The notes under the pieces were generated by a model, which saw nothing but the letters and a program-made list of their open reading frames with translations, was not told the DNA's origin and made no database searches. This document shows positions 60,339 through 64,000 of a DNA stretch of 64,000 bases, piece after piece. Made by a program: the position numbers and the translations under genes. Source of the stretch: Erythrobacter aureus (lineage in GTDB: Bacteria > Pseudomonadota > Alphaproteobacteria > Sphingomonadales > Sphingomonadaceae). The stretch lies in assembly GCF_003355455.1 (NCBI RefSeq), contig NZ_CP031357.1, positions 1,280,501 to 1,344,500 on the forward strand, given 5' to 3'. Within the stretch, counting starts at the first letter, position 1. Each line of letters starts with the position of its first letter.

Positions 60339-61457
60339 TTATCCGTTCGGCATGACGAGATATTTCTCGCCGGTCTTCATCTGGCGATAGTCGAGGATCG
60401 CGTCCTTGGTCAGCATGCCTTCGAGATCGACCTTGGTCTTGTAGTGGCTCGCGAAGGTGGTGGTGAGGTTGTCGAGCACGCGCTTGCGCATCCGCATCAC
60501 GGTTTCCATGCCCGCATGCTGCAGAAACGGAGTCAGCAGCCAGCCCGACAGCGTCCAGCCGAAGCCGTAGGAGGGCGTCAGCGTGGTCGGCGAAAAGTCG
60601 AGGCGGCCATAGATGAACATGCGCTTCGCCTGGTTCGAACCGTAGCGCGAATACTCGGTCATCTTCGACACCGCGACCTGCTCCATCGCCTTGAAGCAGG
60701 TGTCGACCATTTGGCCGCCGCCGATCGGGTCGAAGCCGTAAAAGGCGTTGGTTTCGTCGATGGTCGCCTTGAGGTTGGCGAAGAAGTTCTCGTCCGAGGA
60801 GTTGACCACGTGCTTCGCGCCGAGCCCGGTGAGCAGGTCCGCATGCTCCTGCTTGCGCACGATGTTGACGAGATCGAGCCCGTCTTCCTGGCAGATCCTG
60901 ACCAGCATCTGCCCCAGGTTCGAGGCGCCGACCGTGTGCAGGATCGCCTTCTGGCCGTCCATCTTGGCATTTTCGGCAAAGCCCAGAGCGGTCATCGGAT
61001 TGACGAAGCTCGATGCACCGGCCTCGGCGCTGTGATCGCCCAGCGGCAGGCACATGGCGGCGTCGGCAATGGCGTATTCGGCATAGGCGCTGCCCGGTAC
61101 GCAGGCGACGCGCTGGCCCATCAGCGCCTTGGCCATGTCGCTGTCACCCGTGGCGACGACGGTGCCGGCACCTTCATTGCCTGCCGGAAGACGTTGGCCG
61201 TGGCGCGCCTTCTGCCCCGAATTGAACGGTTCGGGCATCTTGGCGACGACCTTGCCGGGCGAGTATTCGGCATTCTCGAAATCGGCCGCGCCGGTCAGGA
61301 TCGCGAGGTCCGAAGGGTTGATCGGCGCAGCTTCCATCTTGACCAGCACTTGATTGCCCGTGGGATCGCGAAACTCGCTGTTCGCGATTTCGACCGTAAG
61401 CGTACCGTCGCTTTCAAGAGTAGTGAAAAGCTGCTTTCCGGTGGTTGGCATGTCCAT
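60339..61457 (-). CDS. Zinc-binding/quinone-type dehydrogenase (MDR superfamily)
   Basis: A 372-residue medium-chain reductase. The GroES-like part has VKMEAAPINPSDLAIL and GNEGAGTVVATG; the cofactor domain has HTVGASNLGQMLVRICQ and NIVRKQEHADLL. The zinc-binding cysteine set is absent, so it is of the quinone oxidoreductase/enoyl reductase type. Substrate unknown. The 72-base gap downstream towards truA and the lack of overlap suggest a separate transcript. Confidence 0.87.
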   Translation of the reverse strand: MDMPTTGKQLFTTLESDGTLTVEIANSEFRDPTGNQVLVKMEAAPINPSDLAILTGAADFENAEYSPGKVVAKMPEPFNSGQKARHGQRLPAGNEGAGTVVATGDSDMAKALMGQRVACVPGSAYAEYAIADAAMCLPLGDHSAEAGASSFVNPMTALGFAENAKMDGQKAILHTVGASNLGQMLVRICQEDGLDLVNIVRKQEHADLLTGLGAKHVVNSSDENFFANLKATIDETNAFYGFDPIGGGQMVDTCFKAMEQVAVSKMTEYSRYGSNQAKRMFIYGRLDFSPTTLTPSYGFGWTLSGWLLTPFLQHAGMETVMRMRKRVLDNLTTTFASHYKTKVDLEGMLTKDAILDYRQMKTGEKYLVMPNG

Positions 61458-61529
61458 TCTCCATATTCGAATCCGGTTTATGGAGCATCGCTACCTCGCT
61501 GCCGCACGCTTGGCTAGGGCGACGTTGCG

Positions 61530-62291
61530 TCAAGCGTCTTCGGGATAGATCGCGCGGACGAAATAGAGCCCATGCGGCGGGGCGTTGAGCCCGAGCGCCT
61601 GCCGGTCGCGTGCCGCCAGCGCCTCGGCCACCTGTTCCTCGCGCCAGCGGCCCATGCCGACCAGCGCAAGGCAGCCGACCATGCTGCGGACCTGGTGATG
61701 CAGGAAGCTGCGCGCCTCGGCATGGATGCGCACCTCCTCGCCCCAAGGTGTTTTGGCGCGCTCGACATCGAGCCGGTCGAGCGTCTTGACCGGGCTGTCC
61801 GACTGGCAATGGACCGAGCGGAAGGTGGTGAAATCGTGCAAGCCGACAAGCGCCTGTGCCGCGCGGTGCATTGCTTCGTGGTCGAGCGGCGTGCCAATCT
61901 GCCAGGCGCGGTGGAGGTCGAGCGTCAGCGGCGCACGGCGGTTGACGATGCGATAAACATAGGACCGCCCCGTGCAGGAGAAACGCGCATGCCAGTCATC
62001 GGGCACCGTCTCGCAATGGGTGACGGCGATCGGATCGGGACGGAGATGCGCATTGAGCGCCTCCATCAGGCGGAACGGCTTGATGACCTTCTCGATGTCG
62101 ATGTGGCTGCGCATGGCGAGTGCGTGGACGCCGGTGTCCGTCCGTCCCGCGCTGTGCAGCCGCACCTCCTCGCCGAGTATGCGGAAAGCGGCTTCCTCGA
62201 CCGCCTGCTGCACGCTGGGGCCGTCCTTCTGGCGCTGGAGCCCGTAGAAGGGCGTACCGTCGAATTCGAGTGTGAGGGCGAAGCGGGTCAT
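61530..62291 (-). CDS. truA: tRNA pseudouridine(38-40) synthase
   Basis: Makes pseudouridine in the anticodon arm. The 253-residue protein has catalytic D52 in SAGRTDTGVHA and the C-terminal FLHHQVRSMVGCL block. ATG at 62291; the open frame upstream lies in the membrane protein gene, with which it overlaps by four bases (ATGA). Order is fmt, membrane protein, truA. Confidence 0.95.
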   Translation of the reverse strand: MTRFALTLEFDGTPFYGLQRQKDGPSVQQAVEEAAFRILGEEVRLHSAGRTDTGVHALAMRSHIDIEKVIKPFRLMEALNAHLRPDPIAVTHCETVPDDWHARFSCTGRSYVYRIVNRRAPLTLDLHRAWQIGTPLDHEAMHRAAQALVGLHDFTTFRSVHCQSDSPVKTLDRLDVERAKTPWGEEVRIHAEARSFLHHQVRSMVGCLALVGMGRWREEQVAEALAARDRQALGLNAPPHGLYFVRAIYPEDA

Positions 62292-62686
62292 AAACGGGCA
62301 AGCCAAGCGAGAATGATGAGGGCGAGGACCTGCGGAAGCAGCAGAAGCATGCCTGCCCATTGCAGCGGCGCAATTTCCCAATACGCACCACTGCATTGCA
62401 GGAAAACACACCAGGCGTTCGGAAAGATCGTCACGATCGCGATTGGCGACGCCAGCACCAGCGCAGCCCATGATGTCCATTGCGCTGCTTTCCGAGAGAA
62501 GTAGGCCAATAGCGCCGATGTAACGCACGCTAATATGGCCGCCCGGCCGCTCCAAACGACCAGCTTCCCAAACCAGTACTGGTCTTCCCCTTGGTGAAGC
62601 AAAGAGAGAGCATTCCCGATCAGGAAGGCGCAAACGAAGAGGAGCAAAGCTATCGCCGACGGTAGAATGCGAGCGCCATTTGCCAT
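62288..62686 (-). CDS. Small four-helix membrane protein between fmt and truA
   Basis: A 132-residue protein with four hydrophobic helices and no family I recognise. Base composition is lower in GC than its neighbours (for instance the AGAGAGAGCATTCCCGATC stretch), which hints at a later insertion into the operon, yet it is coupled on both sides: TGATG with fmt and ATGA with truA. The start may also be the GTG one codon earlier. Confidence 0.72.
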   Translation of the reverse strand: MANGARILPSAIALLLFVCAFLIGNALSLLHQGEDQYWFGKLVVWSGRAAILACVTSALLAYFSRKAAQWTSWAALVLASPIAIVTIFPNAWCVFLQCSGAYWEIAPLQWAGMLLLLPQVLALIILAWLARL

Positions 62687-63594
62687 CACTTGATGTTCGT
62701 TTCTTGCGTCACCGCATTGCCGCGCAGAAAGGTGTCGAGGTCCATTGCCGGCTTGCCCGCGCGCTGAAGCTTGACCGGGCGGATCGCGCCGGTGCCGCAG
62801 GCGATCATTAGGTGGTCATCGAGGATCGCGCCCGGCGTTCCCGAACCCTCGACCACCTCGGCGCGCAGCAGCTTGACGCGCGCGCCGCCCAGTTCGAACC
62901 ACGCACCGGGGAAGGGGGACAGGCCGTGGACATGCCGAACCACCTCCTCGGCAGGGCGGTTCCAGTCGATCCGCGCCTCGGCCTTGTCGATCTTCGCGGC
63001 ATAGGTCGCCTCCGCATCGTCCTGGGGAAGCGGGTGAAGGACGCCGAAATCGATCAGCGTGCCGACCATCAATTGCGCGCCGATTTCGGCCAGCTCCTCG
63101 GTCAGCTCGCCGGTGGTCTTGTCCTCGATCGGGGTGCGCGCGAAGGCGAGCATGGGGCCGGTGTCAAGACCTGCCTCCATCTGCATGATCGTCACACCGG
63201 TCACCGGGTCGCCCGCCATTACCGCGCGGTGGATCGGCGCCGCACCGCGCCAGTGCGGCAGGATCGAGGCGTGGACATTGAGGCAGCCGTGCTTCGGCGC
63301 GTCGAGGATCGCCTGCGGCAGGATCAGGCCATAAGCGGCAACCACCGCCACATCGGCATCGAGCGCGGCGAAGGCCTCCTGCTCCTCGGCGGGTTTGAGC
63401 GACTTGGGATAGCGCACCTCGATGCCCAGGTCGCTGGCGCGCTGGTGCACCGGCGTCTTCGTCAACTCCTTGCCGCGTCGCCCGCCGGGGCGCGGCGGCT
63501 GGGTGTAGACGCACAACACCTCATGCGCCGCATCGACCAGTGCCTGCAGCGTCGGCACCGCGAAATCGGGCGATCCCATGAAGATAATGCGCAT
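62686..63594 (-). CDS. fmt: Methionyl-tRNA formyltransferase
   Basis: Formylates initiator Met-tRNA. The 302-residue protein starts MRIIFMGSPDFAVPTL and has the formyl-transfer triad N106, H108 and D144 (CLNVHASILPHWRG, EAGLDTGPM). ATG at 63594; the long frame upstream is antisense to recR. A def gene is not next to it in the visible part. It diverges from recR across 43 bases. Confidence 0.96.
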   Translation of the reverse strand: MRIIFMGSPDFAVPTLQALVDAAHEVLCVYTQPPRPGGRRGKELTKTPVHQRASDLGIEVRYPKSLKPAEEQEAFAALDADVAVVAAYGLILPQAILDAPKHGCLNVHASILPHWRGAAPIHRAVMAGDPVTGVTIMQMEAGLDTGPMLAFARTPIEDKTTGELTEELAEIGAQLMVGTLIDFGVLHPLPQDDAEATYAAKIDKAEARIDWNRPAEEVVRHVHGLSPFPGAWFELGGARVKLLRAEVVEGSGTPGAILDDHLMIACGTGAIRPVKLQRAGKPAMDLDTFLRGNAVTQETNIK

Positions 63595-63637
63595 GACGGC
63601 CTTTCTCTGTTTCGCTGCGGCCCCTATCTGTCGCCTC

Positions 63638-64000
63638 ATGGCATCGCAAGAGATCGAAACCCTCGCAGCCGCGCTCGCTCGCCTGCCCGGCCTCGGCCCG
63701 CGTTCGGCGCGGCGTGCGGTGCTGTGGCTGGTCAAACGCCGCGAAAGCGCGCTGCCCGCGCTGCTCGAGGCGCTGGCGACGGTGGGCGAGGCGCTGATCG
63801 AATGCGACACCTGCGGCAATGTCGACACCGCCAATCCCTGCGCCATCTGCGCAGACCCGCGCCGCGACACGAAATCGCTCTGCGTGGTCGAGGACGTCGC
63901 CGATCTCTGGGCGCTCGACCGGGCGAAGCTGTTCACCGGCAAGTACCATGTGCTCGGCGGCAAGCTGTCCGCGCTCGACGGTGTGCGGCCGGAGGACCTC
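63638..64000 (+). CDS. recR: Recombination protein RecR, N-terminal part (runs off the right edge)
   Basis: The first 121 codons are present. The protein acts with RecF and RecO in gap repair. LARLPGLGPRSARRAVLWL is the helix-hairpin-helix, then a four-cysteine zinc finger (CDTCGN and CAIC) and the start of the Toprim domain (LCVVEDVADLWAL). ATG at 63638. Confidence 0.93.
   Translation, partial: MASQEIETLAAALARLPGLGPRSARRAVLWLVKRRESALPALLEALATVGEALIECDTCGNVDTANPCAICADPRRDTKSLCVVEDVADLWALDRAKLFTGKYHVLGGKLSALDGVRPEDL

Noticed and set aside
61572..62504. Open frame antisense to truA and the membrane gene
   Set aside because: It crosses two coupled genes on the other strand and shows no domain.

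Overview
The window is about 64 kb of GC-rich bacterial chromosome. Protein sequences, gene order and codon use fit an alphaproteobacterium of the Sphingomonadales, most likely an Erythrobacteraceae member (Erythrobacter/Qipengyuania-like). This is inferred from memory of the families, not from a search. Coding density is very high, many neighbouring genes overlap by 1-8 bases, and there are no insertion sequences, phage genes or CRISPR arrays. Nearly everything is core metabolism and cell division, with a few accessory loci.

Left part (1-14027). A secreted trypsin-like protease runs off the left edge. Then come glnB-glnA (nitrogen assimilation, with a sigma-54-like promoter), a leucyl aminopeptidase/SH3 protein/argC run, a lipoprotein, methionine aminopeptidase, the haem exporter pair ccmA-ccmB, a pterin carbinolamine dehydratase, an esterase, a short-chain dehydrogenase, an AlkA-type glycosylase, a 2Fe-2S ferredoxin and a cysteine synthase. 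A strikingly structured 300-base gap lies before the cysteine synthase. Two small envelope proteins of unknown role follow.

Centre (14028-33332). This is a complete, unbroken division and cell wall (dcw) cluster: mraZ-rsmH-ftsL-ftsI-murE-murF-mraY-murD-ftsW-murG-murC-murB-ddl-ftsQ-ftsA-ftsZ. Almost every junction is a 4-base ATGA/GTGA overlap, so it probably works as one translationally coupled unit. It covers UDP-MurNAc-pentapeptide synthesis, lipid I/II formation and the divisome. A five-copy TCCC repeat with 10-base period precedes mraZ and looks like MraZ boxes. A TPR/SPOR gene directly after ftsZ is broken by two single-base frameshifts.

Right part (35145-64000). There is a YbjN protein, a Bax inhibitor-1 family protein, a poly-proline lipoprotein, tRNA-Ala(CGC), rarA with a small partner, a PadR regulator with its palindromic operator, a membrane protein, a glycosyltransferase, serC-serA (with a serC-type leader) and hisZ. 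Next come glutathione transferase/trhO, an aldo/keto reductase, an Rrf2 regulator divergent from a membrane-AhpD-like fusion protein, purA, an L,D-transpeptidase, an ECF sigma factor with a DUF6768-like partner, a MarR-like regulator, and a truncated siroheme synthase. The window ends with lysA, an LptM-like lipoprotein, argH, a TlpA-like lipoprotein, tRNA-Val(TAC), asparaginase, a zinc-type dehydrogenase, truA, a small membrane protein, fmt and the start of recR. Three inverted-repeat (REP-like) elements sit between genes here.

Most interesting for follow-up are the structured leader before the cysteine synthase, the Rrf2/membrane-AhpD pair with a 31-base palindromic operator, the double frameshift in the SPOR gene, and the regulatory signals in front of glnB, mraZ, serC and padR.
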